Assembly: GCF_019039055.1 (NCBI RefSeq) | Contig: NZ_JAHOPB010000001.1 | Location: forward strand, 496,001-560,000 | DNA: 64,000 nt | Reading direction: 5' to 3' | Source of the DNA: Reyranella humidisoli | GTDB lineage: Bacteria > Pseudomonadota > Alphaproteobacteria > Reyranellales > Reyranellaceae | Shown: positions 53,701 through 62,265 of the stretch, in pieces | Layout of the letters: every line of letters begins with the position of its first letter | Position numbering within the stretch: position 1 is the stretch's first letter | Notes under the pieces: model-generated | The model's input: the letters and a program-made list of their open reading frames with translations, nothing else | Told to the model about the DNA's origin: nothing | The model's database searches: none | Program-made: the position numbers and the translations under genes

Positions 53701-53758
53701 CCGACCTTTTAGCGATGTTTAACGTGGTCGCAAGCCGGTCGGCTCAAATCTCCACGGC
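53701..53758 (-). promoter_or_regulatory. SAM-II riboswitch upstream of metZ
   Basis: The minus-strand leader contains the SAM-II core: CGTGG (53756-53752), then GAGATTTGAGCCGACC, GCTTGCGACCACG and GTTAAACATCGCTAAAAGG. CGTGG pairs with CCACG to form P1. The loop CCGACC pairs with the 3' GGTCGG to form the pseudoknot. The conserved TTAAA and GCTAAAA bases match the family. It should bind S-adenosylmethionine and shut down metZ, and probably tenA, by termination at the next hairpin. Confidence 0.88.
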
Positions 53759-53796
53759 CGCCTCTATAAGGGCGGCGGTCGCCCGACGCAAGCCCG

Positions 53797-54777
53797 TCAA
53801 TCGGGCTTCACGGCGGCCGCCCGGGCGACTTCGGTCCACTTCTTCAGCTCGGCGGCCGTATGCGCGGCCAGCTCCGCGGGCGTCGACGAGGCGATCTCGT
53901 AGCCGAGATCGGAGATCTTCTTCGCGACCTCCGGATCCTTCAGCGCCTTCAGCAGCTCCGTGTTCAGGCGCTGCACGATCGGCGCCGGCGTGCCGTGGGG
54001 CGCATAGAGACCGGCCCAGGTATAGGCCTCGACACCGGCCACACCCTGCTCGCCGATCGTCTTGAGATCGGGCAGCGCGGGCGAGCGCTTGGCCATCGCG
54101 AGGCCCAGCGCGCGCAGCTTGCCCGCCTGGATCTGGCCCATTGCCGGCGCCAGCGCGTCGAACACCACGTCGATCTCGCCGGCGAGCAGCGCCTGCTGGG
54201 CCGGCGCCGAGCCCTTGTAGGGAATGTGCTGCATCTTCACGCCGGTGCGCAGCCGGAACAGCTCGGCGGTGAGATGCAGGATCGAGCCGTTGCCCGAGGA
54301 GCCGTAGTCGAACTTGGGGCTGCGCTGGATGAGCGCGATCAGCCCCGGAATGTCCCGGGCCGGCGAATCGGGCCGCACCAGCACCACCATCGGCACGATG
54401 GCGGCGAGGCCGATCGCGGCGAAGCTCGTCGGATCGTATTTCAGCGACGGATTGACCGCCGGCACGATCGCCATCGTGGAGACCGTGCCCGTCAACAGCG
54501 TGTAGCCGTCGGGCGGCGCCTGGGCGAGAAGCTGCCCCGCCAGTCCGCCACCCGCGCCCGGCTTGTTGTCGATGACGAAGGACTGACCCAGCCCCTCGGC
54601 CATCTTCGGCGTGACGATGCGCGCGATGATGTCGGGCACGCCGCCCGGCGCGAAGGGGATGAGCACCTTGATCGGCTGGCCCTTCGGCCATTCCGCCTGG
54701 GCCCGCGCCGGAACGGCCAGCGCGGCCAGCGACGCCGCACTCAACGCACCGAGTGCAGCGCGACGTGTGATGCTCAT
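53797..54777 (-). CDS. Bug-family tripartite tricarboxylate receptor
   Basis: This 326-residue periplasmic receptor has a twin-arginine-type signal (MSITRRAALGALSAASLAAL, cleaved near ARA-QA). Family segments are VLIPFAPGGVPDIIARIV, SFVIDNKPGAGGGLAG and DYGSSGNGSILHLTAELF. Its ligand is probably a carboxylate, perhaps related to the ThDP enzyme encoded upstream on the same strand, about 106 bases away across a palindromic repeat. Confidence 0.92.
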   Translation of the reverse strand: MSITRRAALGALSAASLAALAVPARAQAEWPKGQPIKVLIPFAPGGVPDIIARIVTPKMAEGLGQSFVIDNKPGAGGGLAGQLLAQAPPDGYTLLTGTVSTMAIVPAVNPSLKYDPTSFAAIGLAAIVPMVVLVRPDSPARDIPGLIALIQRSPKFDYGSSGNGSILHLTAELFRLRTGVKMQHIPYKGSAPAQQALLAGEIDVVFDALAPAMGQIQAGKLRALGLAMAKRSPALPDLKTIGEQGVAGVEAYTWAGLYAPHGTPAPIVQRLNTELLKALKDPEVAKKISDLGYEIASSTPAELAAHTAAELKKWTEVARAAAVKPD

Positions 54778-54837
54778 CGTTTCCCCCTTCGTTTCTGTTT
54801 CTTCTCTATCGGAAGTCCGACATGCCCTCGCTCTTCA

Positions 54838-54863
54838 ACCTCCCCCGTTTGACGGGGGGAGGC
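54838..54863. repeat. Short palindromic repeat resembling family A ends
   Basis: ACCTCCCCCGTTTGACGGGG continues GGAGGCT, a 10-base stem with a five-base loop. It has the same CCTCCCC..TTTGA..GGGGAGG layout as the ends of the elements near 3.1 and 25.7 kb but a diverged loop. It lies between the Bug receptor and ThDP enzyme genes. There is no U-run on the minus strand after the stem, so it is not a clear terminator for those genes. Confidence 0.6.
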
Positions 54864-54883
54864 TTTTATCGGATCGGCGCGCT

Positions 54884-56572
54884 CTAGTGCTTCTGCTTGG
54901 CCAGCGCCTGCTCGCGAAGCTTGGTCATCGTGATGCGCGAGGTGATGGCCTCGGCATCGGTCTTCACATGGATGATCGAAGGCTTGCCGGCGCCGAGCGC
55001 ACGCTCGAACGCCGCCTCGAAATCCGCCGTGCGCTCGACCGTCTCGCCGTGGCCGCCGAAGGCGCGGGCGTAGGCCGCGAAGTCGGGGTTCTTGAGTTCG
55101 GTGCCATGGACGCGCGTGGGATACTCACGCTCCTGGTGCATGCGGATCGTGCCGTACATGCCGTTGTCGACCACGATGAACACCACATTCGCGCCGTGCT
55201 GGACGGCGGTGGCGAACTCCTGCCCGTTCATCAGGAAGCAGCCATCGCCGCTGAACGACACGACGGTGCGGCCGGGCGCTGCGATCTTCGCCGCAACGGC
55301 CGACGGCACGCCGTAGCCCATCGAGCCGTTGGTCGGCGCGAGCTGGGTGCGGAAGCCGCGATACTGGAAGAAGCGATGCACGAAACCGGCATAGTTGCCG
55401 GCGCCATTGGTGACGATCACGTCGTCGGGCAGGCGCTTGTTCAGCCAACCCACGATCTCCGCGAGATTGGCGGAACCGGGCTGCGGCGTCGGCTCGATGT
55501 TCTTCAGGTAGTCGGCGCGCGCCGCGGGCACGGCCGCTTTCCACGCCGAGGCATCGACCGGCTTCATCGCCTTCGCCGCGGCGGCGAACTGCGCCATGCC
55601 CGAGTTGATCGGCAGGGTCGCCTGATAGACGCGGCCCAGTTCCTCGGCGCCGGCATGCACGTGCACCATCTTCTGCGCCGGCACGGGCAGGTCGAACATG
55701 GTGTAGCCGCCGGTGGTGGCCTCGCCGAGGCGCGGACCGATCGCGATGATCAGGTCGCTCTCCTTGATGCGCTTGCCGAGCGGCGGGTTCACGCCGAGGC
55801 CGAGATCGCCGACGAAATTGTCGTGGCGGTTGTCGATCAGGTCCTGGTTGCGAAAGGCGGTCGTCACCGGCAGGTGGTTGGCCTCGACGAACGCCCGGAT
55901 GTCGTCGCAGGCCTTCGCGTCCCAGCCGCCGCCGCCCAGGATGACCAGCGGCTGCTTCGCCGCGGCGAGCAGTTCGCGGAAGGTCGCCATGTCTTCCGGC
56001 GCCGGCGCGCCGCGCGCGACCTTGTAGGGTCCGGTATCTGCGACCTCGACTTCGTCGACCAGCATGTCTTCCGGCAGCGCGATGACCACCGGACCGGGCC
56101 GGCCGTTCATCGCGCGATGGAAGGCCTGGCTCACGATCTCGGGGATGCGGCGGGCATCCTCGATCTGGGTCACCCACTTGGCCATCTGGCCGTACATCCG
56201 GCGATAGTCGATCTCCTGGAACGCCTCGCGCTCGGCCTGCTCGCGGGCGACCTGCCCGACCAGCAGGATCATGGGCGTCGAATCCTGGAAGCCGGTATGC
56301 ATTCCGACGCTGGCATTGGTGGCGCCCGGCCCGCGCGTGACGAAACACACGCCAGGCTTGCCGGTCAGCTTGCCGTAGGCCTCGGCCATGTAGGCCGCTC
56401 CGCCTTCCTGCCGGCAGATCACGTAGCGGATGGAATTGCGCTGGGCATAGAGCGCGTCGAGGGCGGCCAGATAGCTTTCGCCGGGCACGCCGAAGATCGT
56501 GTCGGTGCCGTGGATACGCAGTTGGTCGATCAGAACCTGCGCGCCGCTGCGGCGCGGGTATGCGGTAGCCAT
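54884..56572 (-). CDS. Thiamine-diphosphate-dependent enzyme (acetolactate synthase-like)
   Basis: This 562-residue protein has the three domains of the POX/ALS family. The N-terminal catalytic glutamate is in CRQEGGAAYMAEAYG, with FVTRGPGATNASVGMH after it. The ThDP motif is SFSGDGCFLMNGQEFATAV continuing to DNGMYGTIRMHQ. It is a decarboxylase or lyase rather than a clear biosynthetic ALS, because no small regulatory subunit is adjacent. It follows a NIPSNAP gene by 16 bases. Benzoylformate, oxalyl or sulfopyruvate-type substrates are possible; I cannot choose. Confidence 0.88.
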   Translation of the reverse strand: MATAYPRRSGAQVLIDQLRIHGTDTIFGVPGESYLAALDALYAQRNSIRYVICRQEGGAAYMAEAYGKLTGKPGVCFVTRGPGATNASVGMHTGFQDSTPMILLVGQVAREQAEREAFQEIDYRRMYGQMAKWVTQIEDARRIPEIVSQAFHRAMNGRPGPVVIALPEDMLVDEVEVADTGPYKVARGAPAPEDMATFRELLAAAKQPLVILGGGGWDAKACDDIRAFVEANHLPVTTAFRNQDLIDNRHDNFVGDLGLGVNPPLGKRIKESDLIIAIGPRLGEATTGGYTMFDLPVPAQKMVHVHAGAEELGRVYQATLPINSGMAQFAAAAKAMKPVDASAWKAAVPAARADYLKNIEPTPQPGSANLAEIVGWLNKRLPDDVIVTNGAGNYAGFVHRFFQYRGFRTQLAPTNGSMGYGVPSAVAAKIAAPGRTVVSFSGDGCFLMNGQEFATAVQHGANVVFIVVDNGMYGTIRMHQEREYPTRVHGTELKNPDFAAYARAFGGHGETVERTADFEAAFERALGAGKPSIIHVKTDAEAITSRITMTKLREQALAKQKH

Positions 56573-56588
56573 TTTCGAGGTCTTTCCC

Positions 56589-56903
56589 TTACTTCGTGGG
56601 TGAGAAGGTGGTGGGCACCAATATCTTGTTATTCATGTGCTTCATATATTCTCGGCTTTTCTGCAAATAGGCCTGCCAGGCGGGATCGGCGGCCATCGCC
56701 GCACGGCGCTTCGTGCGGTCGGCGAGATCCTCGTAGCCCCAGATGTGAACGATCTCGTTCACGTTGCCGACCTCGGTCGTATAGTAGCCGACCAGATTGC
56801 CGAGATGCTTCAGCTGGACCGGCAGGCCCTCTTTTTCGTAGAGCGCGAGGAAGTCGCGCAGCCGGCCCGGCTGCAGTTCATAGGTTCGATGGTCGACGAT
56901 CAT
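56589..56903 (-). CDS. NIPSNAP-family protein
   Basis: This 104-residue ferredoxin-like alpha/beta protein has the NIPSNAP pattern: VDHRTYELQPGRLRDFLALY at the N-terminus, LVGYYTTEVGNVNEIVHIWG and a basic helix TKRRAAMAADPAWQAYLQKS. Members occur as helper or stress proteins in catabolic operons. It is the first gene of the unit with the ThDP enzyme, 16 bases apart. Function unknown. The 288-base gap upstream, shared with the divergent RNA-binding gene, holds a TGGACG/CGTCCA stem at about 57123 and nothing else I can name. Confidence 0.85.
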   Translation of the reverse strand: MIVDHRTYELQPGRLRDFLALYEKEGLPVQLKHLGNLVGYYTTEVGNVNEIVHIWGYEDLADRTKRRAAMAADPAWQAYLQKSREYMKHMNNKILVPTTFSPTK

Positions 56904-57191
56904 TTTCCAATCCCTCCCGGATCCGGGACGATTGTGTGCCGTGCTTCGTTGCGCCTCAACCCCGCCGCAGCGGTGGACTCATGATGGGAATCGGCGCATA
57001 AGTGCTGCATTGCGACACTAGCCGACGAGCATCATCATGAGTCTCGGCACAGTCGCGGAGCGCGATACCGGTCAACGTCTTCCCGTGAGCTACTTGGTCA
57101 TCTGTCAAAGGTCATCGAAACGCTTGGACGCAATCGTCCAGCAAGCGCGCGCCGGACTCCGCTCGATTCTTCCTCCAGCCAAGAGCCTTGA

Positions 57192-57977
57192 ATGAGTCGC
57201 AAATTGTTTGTGGGCAACCTGCCCTATTCGGTCACGTCTGAGCGTCTGCAAGAAGCCTTCTCTCAGTTCGGCACCGTTACAACCTCGAAAGTGATCGTGG
57301 ATCGCGAGACCGGCCGCAGCCGCGGCTTCGCGTTCCTCGAGATGGAAACCGATGACCAGGGCGCCTCGGCCATGCAGGCCATGAACGGCGCGTTGTTGGA
57401 TGGCCGCTCGATCGCGGTCCGTGAAGCGGTCGAGCGTCAGCCCGGTGGTGGCGGCGGCGGCGGTGGCTACGGTGGCGGTGGTGGTGGCGGCGGCCGTGAT
57501 GGCGGTGGCTTCCGTCCGCGCGGCCCGCGTCCGCCCTACGGCGGTGGCGGCGGTGGTGGCTACGGCGGCGGCGGTGGTGGCGGCGGCTACGGTGGTGGCG
57601 GTCGTGACGGCGGCGGCGGTGGTGGTTATCGCGGCGGCGGTGGCGGCGGCTACGGTGGCGGCGGTCGCGAAGGCGGCGGCGGTGGCTACGGTGGTGGCGG
57701 TCGCGAAGGCGGCGGCGGTGGCTACGGTGGCGGCGGCGGCGGTTACCGCGGTGCCGGTCCTGGTGCCAGCGACGGCGGCCCGATGCGCGATCGTCGTGCC
57801 GACTTCTCCGGCGCGCCCCCGCAGGGTGGCGGCTACGACAATAGCGGAGCGGCTCCCCCCGCTGGTGGCGACTTCGGCAAGCCGCCGCGTCGTCACGGCG
57901 GCGGCGGTGCTCCGGACCGTCCGCGCCGCGAGCGCGACTACGAGCCCCGCAAGCGTGGCTTCGACGACGACCAGTAG
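57192..57977 (+). CDS. RNA-binding protein with one RRM and a long glycine-rich tail
   Basis: This 261-residue protein begins with one RRM: RNP2 LFVGNL at 5-10 and RNP1 RGFAFLEM at 44-51. From about residue 85 to 195 it is Gly-rich, built from GGGGGYGGGG and GGGGREGGGG units with tyrosine and arginine, and it ends in a basic Arg/Pro stretch. The layout matches glycine-rich (cold-inducible) RNA-binding proteins. It probably acts on RNA in the cytoplasm, and the tail may drive condensation. It is a single gene with its own terminator at 58008-58039. Confidence 0.93.
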   Translation: MSRKLFVGNLPYSVTSERLQEAFSQFGTVTTSKVIVDRETGRSRGFAFLEMETDDQGASAMQAMNGALLDGRSIAVREAVERQPGGGGGGGGYGGGGGGGGRDGGGFRPRGPRPPYGGGGGGGYGGGGGGGGYGGGGRDGGGGGGYRGGGGGGYGGGGREGGGGGYGGGGREGGGGGYGGGGGGYRGAGPGASDGGPMRDRRADFSGAPPQGGGYDNSGAAPPAGGDFGKPPRRHGGGGAPDRPRRERDYEPRKRGFDDDQ

Positions 57978-58007
57978 AAATCGGACTGACCTGTCAGTCG
58001 ACGAGAG

Positions 58008-58039
58008 CGCCGGAGGGAAACCTCCGGCGTTTTTCTTTG
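58008..58039 (+). terminator. Rho-independent terminator of the RRM protein gene
   Basis: CGCCGGAGG, a GAAA tetraloop and CCTCCGGCG form a perfect nine-pair stem followed by TTTTTCTTT. It lies 30 bases after the stop codon. A smaller GACTGAC/GTCAGTC stem at about 57984-57999 lies just before it. Confidence 0.9.
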
Positions 58040-58085
58040 AGTCGGGCATTACGGTGTTATGCTTCCGTTATCGACGGAGGTGGGC

Positions 58086-58811
58086 ATGAAGCGACGATCG
58101 GCGCTCGTAGGCTCCTTGGCGGCGCTGGCGGCGGGAACGCCGGCCCGCGCCCAGACACCGGTCGACCTGCAACTCGTCCTGGCCGTCGACGTCTCCCGTT
58201 CCATCGACGAGATTGAGGCCGAGCTTCAGCGGCGCGGCTATATCGAGGCCCTGACCAACGATCGCGTCATCGACGCCATCCTGTCGGGCGAGCACAAGCG
58301 CATTGCCGTCTGCTACACGGAATGGGCCGGCACGCACTATCAGGTCGTCGTCCTGGACTGGACCGTGATCGACACGCCGGGTGCCGCGCGGCGCTTCGCC
58401 GAGAAGCTCGCGGAGGCGCCGCGCGCGTCGCAGAGCTGGACCGCCGTCGGCGCCGCCCTCGCCCATGCCGGCCAGCGCTTCGAGAATTCGCCTTTCGTCG
58501 CCAAGCGCCGCGTCATCGACGTGTCCGGCGACGGCCGCACCAACGACGGCCCGCCGGCGGAAATCGTCCGTGACAAGCTGGTATCGCAGGGCATTGTCGT
58601 GAACGGCCTGCCGGTGATGATGAACCGCACCAACTTCGGCCGCCCGCCCGACCTCACGCTCGACAGGTATTACGAGGAGAGCGTCATCGGCGGGCCGGGA
58701 TCGTTCATCATCGTCGCCGACAATTTCGACCATTTCGGCCGCGCGGTCCGCACCAAGCTGGTGCGCGAGATTTCGGCGACCGGCGGGCCGGTTCGCTCCT
58801 CGCCGGCCTGA
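58086..58811 (+). CDS. Exported DUF1194 protein (VWA-like)
   Basis: This 241-residue protein has a signal peptide (MKRRSALVGSLAALAAGTPA, cleaved near ARA-QT) and a DUF1194 von Willebrand A-like domain. The MIDAS-type motif is D35-V-S-R-S39, and VIDVSGDGRTNDGPPAE provides later metal-site residues. Function is unknown; members are periplasmic in alphaproteobacteria. The start at 58086 is preferred to upstream in-frame codons because it opens the signal directly. Confidence 0.9.
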   Translation: MKRRSALVGSLAALAAGTPARAQTPVDLQLVLAVDVSRSIDEIEAELQRRGYIEALTNDRVIDAILSGEHKRIAVCYTEWAGTHYQVVVLDWTVIDTPGAARRFAEKLAEAPRASQSWTAVGAALAHAGQRFENSPFVAKRRVIDVSGDGRTNDGPPAEIVRDKLVSQGIVVNGLPVMMNRTNFGRPPDLTLDRYYEESVIGGPGSFIIVADNFDHFGRAVRTKLVREISATGGPVRSSPA

Positions 58812-58878
58812 TCGCTCCAATTTTCCTTGGCCCCGATTGCAGGAAGCCGCATCATCGGCGCTGCAACGGCCGTCGAAG

Positions 58879-59649
58879 ATGGAGCTCCCCAAGATGCTGG
58901 CGAACGACCCGGTCACCCAGGCGCGGATCGACCTGACCACCGCGCTGCGAGCGGCGGCACGGCACGGACTGAACGAAGGGGTGTGCAATCACTTCAGCAT
59001 GACCGTGCCCGGCCGCGAGGACCTGTTCCTGGTCAATCCGCAAGGGCTGCACTGGTCGGAGATCACGCCGTCCGACATCGTGATGGCCGACGGCGAGGGC
59101 AACATCGTCGAGGGCAAGTACGAGGTCGAGCCGACCGCCTTCTACATCCATGCCCGCATCCATGCCGGCAACCCGCGGGCCAAGGTCGTTCTGCACACCC
59201 ACATGCCCTATGCGACGGCCCTGACCTCGATCCGCGACGGCCGCATCGAGATGTGCACCCAGAACGCCTTCCGCTACTGGGGCCGCATCGCCTACGACGA
59301 GAAGTACGGCGGCGTGGCGCTGTCCAACGACGAGGGCGAGCGGATGTGTCGGGCAATGGGCGACAAGGACATCCTGTTCCTGCGCAACCACGGCGTCATC
59401 GTCTCGGGCCCGACCGTTGCCCAAGCCTACGACGACCTTTATTACCTCGAACGTGCGGCGATGGTGCAGGTGCTGGCGATGCAGACCGGCCGGGAACTGC
59501 ACAATATCGACGAGGCGATGGCCGAGCATACGGCCAGGCAGATCGCGGGCGAGGCGCAGCAGGCCTTCCTGCATTTCGAATCGCTGAAGCGCATGCTCGA
59601 CCGGGATGAAGCCGGCTGGAGCAGGCTGACGGCGGTCGAGGGACGTTAG
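58879..59649 (+). CDS. Class II aldolase/adducin-family protein
   Basis: This 256-residue protein is of the fuculose-1-phosphate aldolase family. Zinc histidines are in HARIHAGNPRAKVVLHTHMP (HTH) and LRNHGVIVSGPT, and NHFSMTVPGREDLFLVNP is the phosphate-loop region. I set the start at the ATG at 58879; a TTG 42 bases earlier is also possible. It begins about 67 bases after the DUF1194 gene. It may cleave a hydroxy-keto phosphate or act as a decarboxylase; the substrate is unknown. Confidence 0.88.
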   Translation: MELPKMLANDPVTQARIDLTTALRAAARHGLNEGVCNHFSMTVPGREDLFLVNPQGLHWSEITPSDIVMADGEGNIVEGKYEVEPTAFYIHARIHAGNPRAKVVLHTHMPYATALTSIRDGRIEMCTQNAFRYWGRIAYDEKYGGVALSNDEGERMCRAMGDKDILFLRNHGVIVSGPTVAQAYDDLYYLERAAMVQVLAMQTGRELHNIDEAMAEHTARQIAGEAQQAFLHFESLKRMLDRDEAGWSRLTAVEGR

Positions 59650-59660
59650 GGGAAAGACGC

Positions 59661-60251
59661 ATGCGCATTGCCGCCACTCTTGTCGCGCTCTCGGCACTCT
59701 GCTTCGCCGCGCCGGTCTCGGCGCAGGGCTACGGGCTGGGATCCGGGCCGAAGCTCGGCCAAATCGAAATCAAGGCCTACCAGAAGATTCCCAAGGTCAA
59801 GATCGCCGTCCAGCTCACCTCCGACACGCATCTCGCGCGCGAGCTGCGCCGCCAGGTCATGGTCCGCCTCGGCCAGCGCGGCAACCAGGTCGGCTTCAGC
59901 GGCGGCAACATCATGCGCATGGACGTGAGCTACTTCGACCTGTCCGGCGGCGCCGACCGCGATATGCCGATGATGCAGAGTCAGGACTACGAGACCGGCG
60001 CCAATCCGCGCCTCATGCTGCCCGCCAATCCGATCGGCCGGCGCGACACCATCCCGGCGGCGCCTTCGGGCGCGACGCTGCGCGTCTCGCTCACGCTCTA
60101 CGAAGCCAGCGGCGGCAAGGTGCTCTGGACGGCGACCGGCTCCTGCAGCGTCCGTTCGAGCCAGGCCATGGCGGGCGGTCTGTCGATCGTGAACCATATC
60201 TTCGACAATGCCGATGCCAACCGCGTCGCCGACGCCGGCTGCCCGCTCTAG
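59661..60251 (+). CDS. Exported protein of unknown family
   Basis: This 196-residue protein has a signal peptide (MRIAATLVALSALCFAAPVSA, cleaved before QGYG). The mature part has IKAYQKIPKVKIAVQLTSDT, RMDVSYFDLSGG and a final ATGSCSVRSSQAMAGGLS region with two cysteines at the end. I do not recognise a family; the layout suggests a periplasmic lipid- or envelope-related protein. It begins 11 bases after the aldolase gene, so cotranscription is likely. Confidence 0.8.
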   Translation: MRIAATLVALSALCFAAPVSAQGYGLGSGPKLGQIEIKAYQKIPKVKIAVQLTSDTHLARELRRQVMVRLGQRGNQVGFSGGNIMRMDVSYFDLSGGADRDMPMMQSQDYETGANPRLMLPANPIGRRDTIPAAPSGATLRVSLTLYEASGGKVLWTATGSCSVRSSQAMAGGLSIVNHIFDNADANRVADAGCPL

Positions 60252-60284
60252 AAATCACCGAAAATCGACAACAAAGGAAACGTC

Positions 60285-60833
60285 ATGCCGCGTCTGGCTC
60301 CGCTCGACCTGAACAAACTCGCTCCCGAACAGAAGAAGGTCGCCGATGCGATCATGACCGGTCCGCGCGGCGGCCTGCGCGGGCCGTTCGAGCCGTGGCT
60401 GCGCAGCCCGGTGCTGGCCGACCGCGCCCAGAAGCTCGGCGAATACTGCCGCTTCCACAACACGCTGCCGCGCGACCTCTCGGAACTCGCGATCTGCCTG
60501 GTCGGCCGTCACTTCAAGGCGCAGTTCGAGTTCTACGCCCATGCGCGGCTGGCCAGGGAAGCCGGCCTCTCTGAAGACATCATCGAGGCAGTCCGCCTGC
60601 GCGCCACGCCGCCGTTCAAGCGCGACGTCGAGAAGGTCGTCTACGACTTCGTCACCGAGTATCTCGAAACCAACCGCGTCGCGCCGGCCAACTACAAACG
60701 CGCCATCGACGCGTTCGGCGAACAGGGCGTCGTCGATCTGGTCGGCGTTTGCGGCTACTACATGCTGGTCTCGATGACGCTCAACGTCTTCGAAGTGCCG
60801 CTGCCGCCGGGCGAACCCGACCCGCTGCCGTAA
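60285..60833 (+). CDS. Carboxymuconolactone decarboxylase-family protein
   Basis: This 182-residue protein is helical and matches the CMD/AhpD-like family: LNKLAPEQKKVADAI, then LSELAICLVGRHFKAQFEFY with AHARLAREAGLSEDIIEAVR. The CxxC thiol pair of AhpD is absent, so it is more like gamma-carboxymuconolactone decarboxylase or a related hydrolase. It ends seven bases before the LysE gene. Function is unassigned. Confidence 0.9.
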   Translation: MPRLAPLDLNKLAPEQKKVADAIMTGPRGGLRGPFEPWLRSPVLADRAQKLGEYCRFHNTLPRDLSELAICLVGRHFKAQFEFYAHARLAREAGLSEDIIEAVRLRATPPFKRDVEKVVYDFVTEYLETNRVAPANYKRAIDAFGEQGVVDLVGVCGYYMLVSMTLNVFEVPLPPGEPDPLP

Positions 60834-60839
60834 GCGGCG

Positions 60840-61472
60840 ATGGATCTCGCGAACCTCGCACTCTTTTCGGCTGCGGCCCTGGCGATCGCCGTATCGCCGG
60901 GCCCGGGCATCTTCTACGTCGCGGCACGCACGCTGGCCGGTGGCCGCGGCGAAGGCCTGGCCTCCAGCTTCGGCACGGGGCTGGGCGGGTTGGTCCATGT
61001 CGCAGCGGGCGCCGTCGGCGTGTCCGCGCTGGTGATGGCAAGCGCCGAGGCCTTCACGATCCTGAAGCTCGCCGGCGCACTCTATCTCGTCTGGATCGGC
61101 ATCAAGGCAATCCGCGAGGCGCGCCAGCCGTTCGAGGCTAAAGTGACGACGACCGGCGCGGCCAGGGCCTTTCGCGAAGGCATCCTCGTCGAGGCGCTCA
61201 ATCCCAAGACCGCTGCCTTCTTCCTGGCCTTCCTCCCCCAATTCGTCGATCCGTCGGCCGGTCCCGTCTGGCTGCAGTTCCTGCTGCTGGGCCTGATCTC
61301 CGTGGTGCTCAACACCGCCGTCGACGTCGTGGTCGCGATACTGGCGTCGCGAGCCCGCTCGATCGCCGTCGGACGACCCACGCTGCTGCGCCGTCTGCGA
61401 ACGGGCGCGGGCGGTGCGATCGCAGCACTCGGCGTGGCGCTCCTGTTCGCGCGCCGGCCAGCCTCTCTTTAG
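60840..61472 (+). CDS. LysE/RhtB-family translocator
   Basis: This 210-residue membrane protein with about six helices has the family start AIAVSPGPGIFYVAARTLAG and ASSFGTGLGGLVHVAAG, followed by FREGILVEALNPKTAAFFLA. It probably exports amino acids or similar small metabolites. It follows the CMD-family gene by six bases and meets the convergent cyclase-family gene with no gap. Confidence 0.92.
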   Translation: MDLANLALFSAAALAIAVSPGPGIFYVAARTLAGGRGEGLASSFGTGLGGLVHVAAGAVGVSALVMASAEAFTILKLAGALYLVWIGIKAIREARQPFEAKVTTTGAARAFREGILVEALNPKTAAFFLAFLPQFVDPSAGPVWLQFLLLGLISVVLNTAVDVVVAILASRARSIAVGRPTLLRRLRTGAGGAIAALGVALLFARRPASL

Positions 61473-62249
61473 CTATTCTTCAAATATCGCGACGGCACGG
61501 GTCCAGCCTGCCGAAGCGCCACGGATCTTGTGCGGGAAGCAGGCGATGGTGAAGCCGTCGCCGGGCAGCGATTCGAGATTGTGCAGCTTCTCGAGATGGC
61601 AGTAGCCGATGTCGCGACCGGCCTTGTGGCCTTCCCAGATGATCGACGGGTCGTGGTCCTTGGCCCATTTCTGGGCGGTGAAGTAGAACGGCGCATCCCA
61701 GCTCCAGGCGTCGGTGCCCGTCAGGCGCACGCCCTTCTCCAGCAGAAAGATCGTGGCGTCGTAGCCCATGCCGCAGCCGGAATTGACGTAGTCGTCGTTG
61801 CCATAGCGCGAGCCGGCGCGCGTGTTGACCACGACGATCTCCAGAGGCTTCAGCTCGTGTCCGATCCGCTTCAGCTCCGCCTCGACCTCGGCGGCGGTGA
61901 TGACATGGCCGTCGGGCTTGTCGCGGAAGTCGAGCTTCACGCCGGGCTGGAAGCACCATTCGAGAGGCACCTCGTCGATGGTGATGGCGCGCTCGCCCTT
62001 GTTCATCGTCGGATGGAAGTGATAGGGCGCGTCGAGATGGGTGCCATTGTGGGTCGAGAGGTTGACGTTCTCGACCGCCCAGCCGGCGCCGTCGGGCAGG
62101 TCTTCCTTCTTGAGGCCCGGAAAGAAGCCGGCGATCTGGCCCGCCGTGTCGGCATGCTTGTGATACTGGATCTTCGGCCCGAACGGAGGCGGATCGGAGA
62201 TCACGTCATTCTCGAGATAGATCGACAGGTCGACGAAACGGCGGGGCAT
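61473..62249 (-). CDS. Cyclase-family (kynurenine formamidase-like) hydrolase
   Basis: This 258-residue metal-dependent hydrolase has the motif [13 protein letters not shown] at 67-79, the zinc signature of bacterial formamidases and isatin hydrolases. It begins [16 protein letters not shown], and [20 protein letters not shown] follows later. It cleaves an amide or ester. It ends adjacent to the LysE gene and is followed upstream by the SGNH hydrolase. Substrate (formylkynurenine, isatin or similar) is uncertain. Confidence 0.92.
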   Translation of the reverse strand: MPRRFVDLSIYLENDVISDPPPFGPKIQYHKHADTAGQIAGFFPGLKKEDLPDGAGWAVENVNLSTHNGTHLDAPYHFHPTMNKGERAITIDEVPLEWCFQPGVKLDFRDKPDGHVITAAEVEAELKRIGHELKPLEIVVVNTRAGSRYGNDDYVNSGCGMGYDATIFLLEKGVRLTGTDAWSWDAPFYFTAQKWAKDHDPSIIWEGHKAGRDIGYCHLEKLHNLESLPGDGFTIACFPHKIRGASAGWTRAVAIFEE

Positions 62250-62265
62250 GGAGCGTCTTCTTGTT

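Noticed and set aside
54611-57001. A 796-codon open frame on the plus strand opposite the ThDP enzyme
   Set aside because: It is antisense to genes with clear ThDP, NIPSNAP and Bug motifs, is rich in Arg/His/Asp as expected from GC-rich shadow frames, and has no recognisable domain.
57440-57760. Tandem repeats that could be mistaken for a CRISPR array
   Set aside because: They are in-frame Gly-codon repeats of the RRM protein, with no regular spacer structure and no cas genes.
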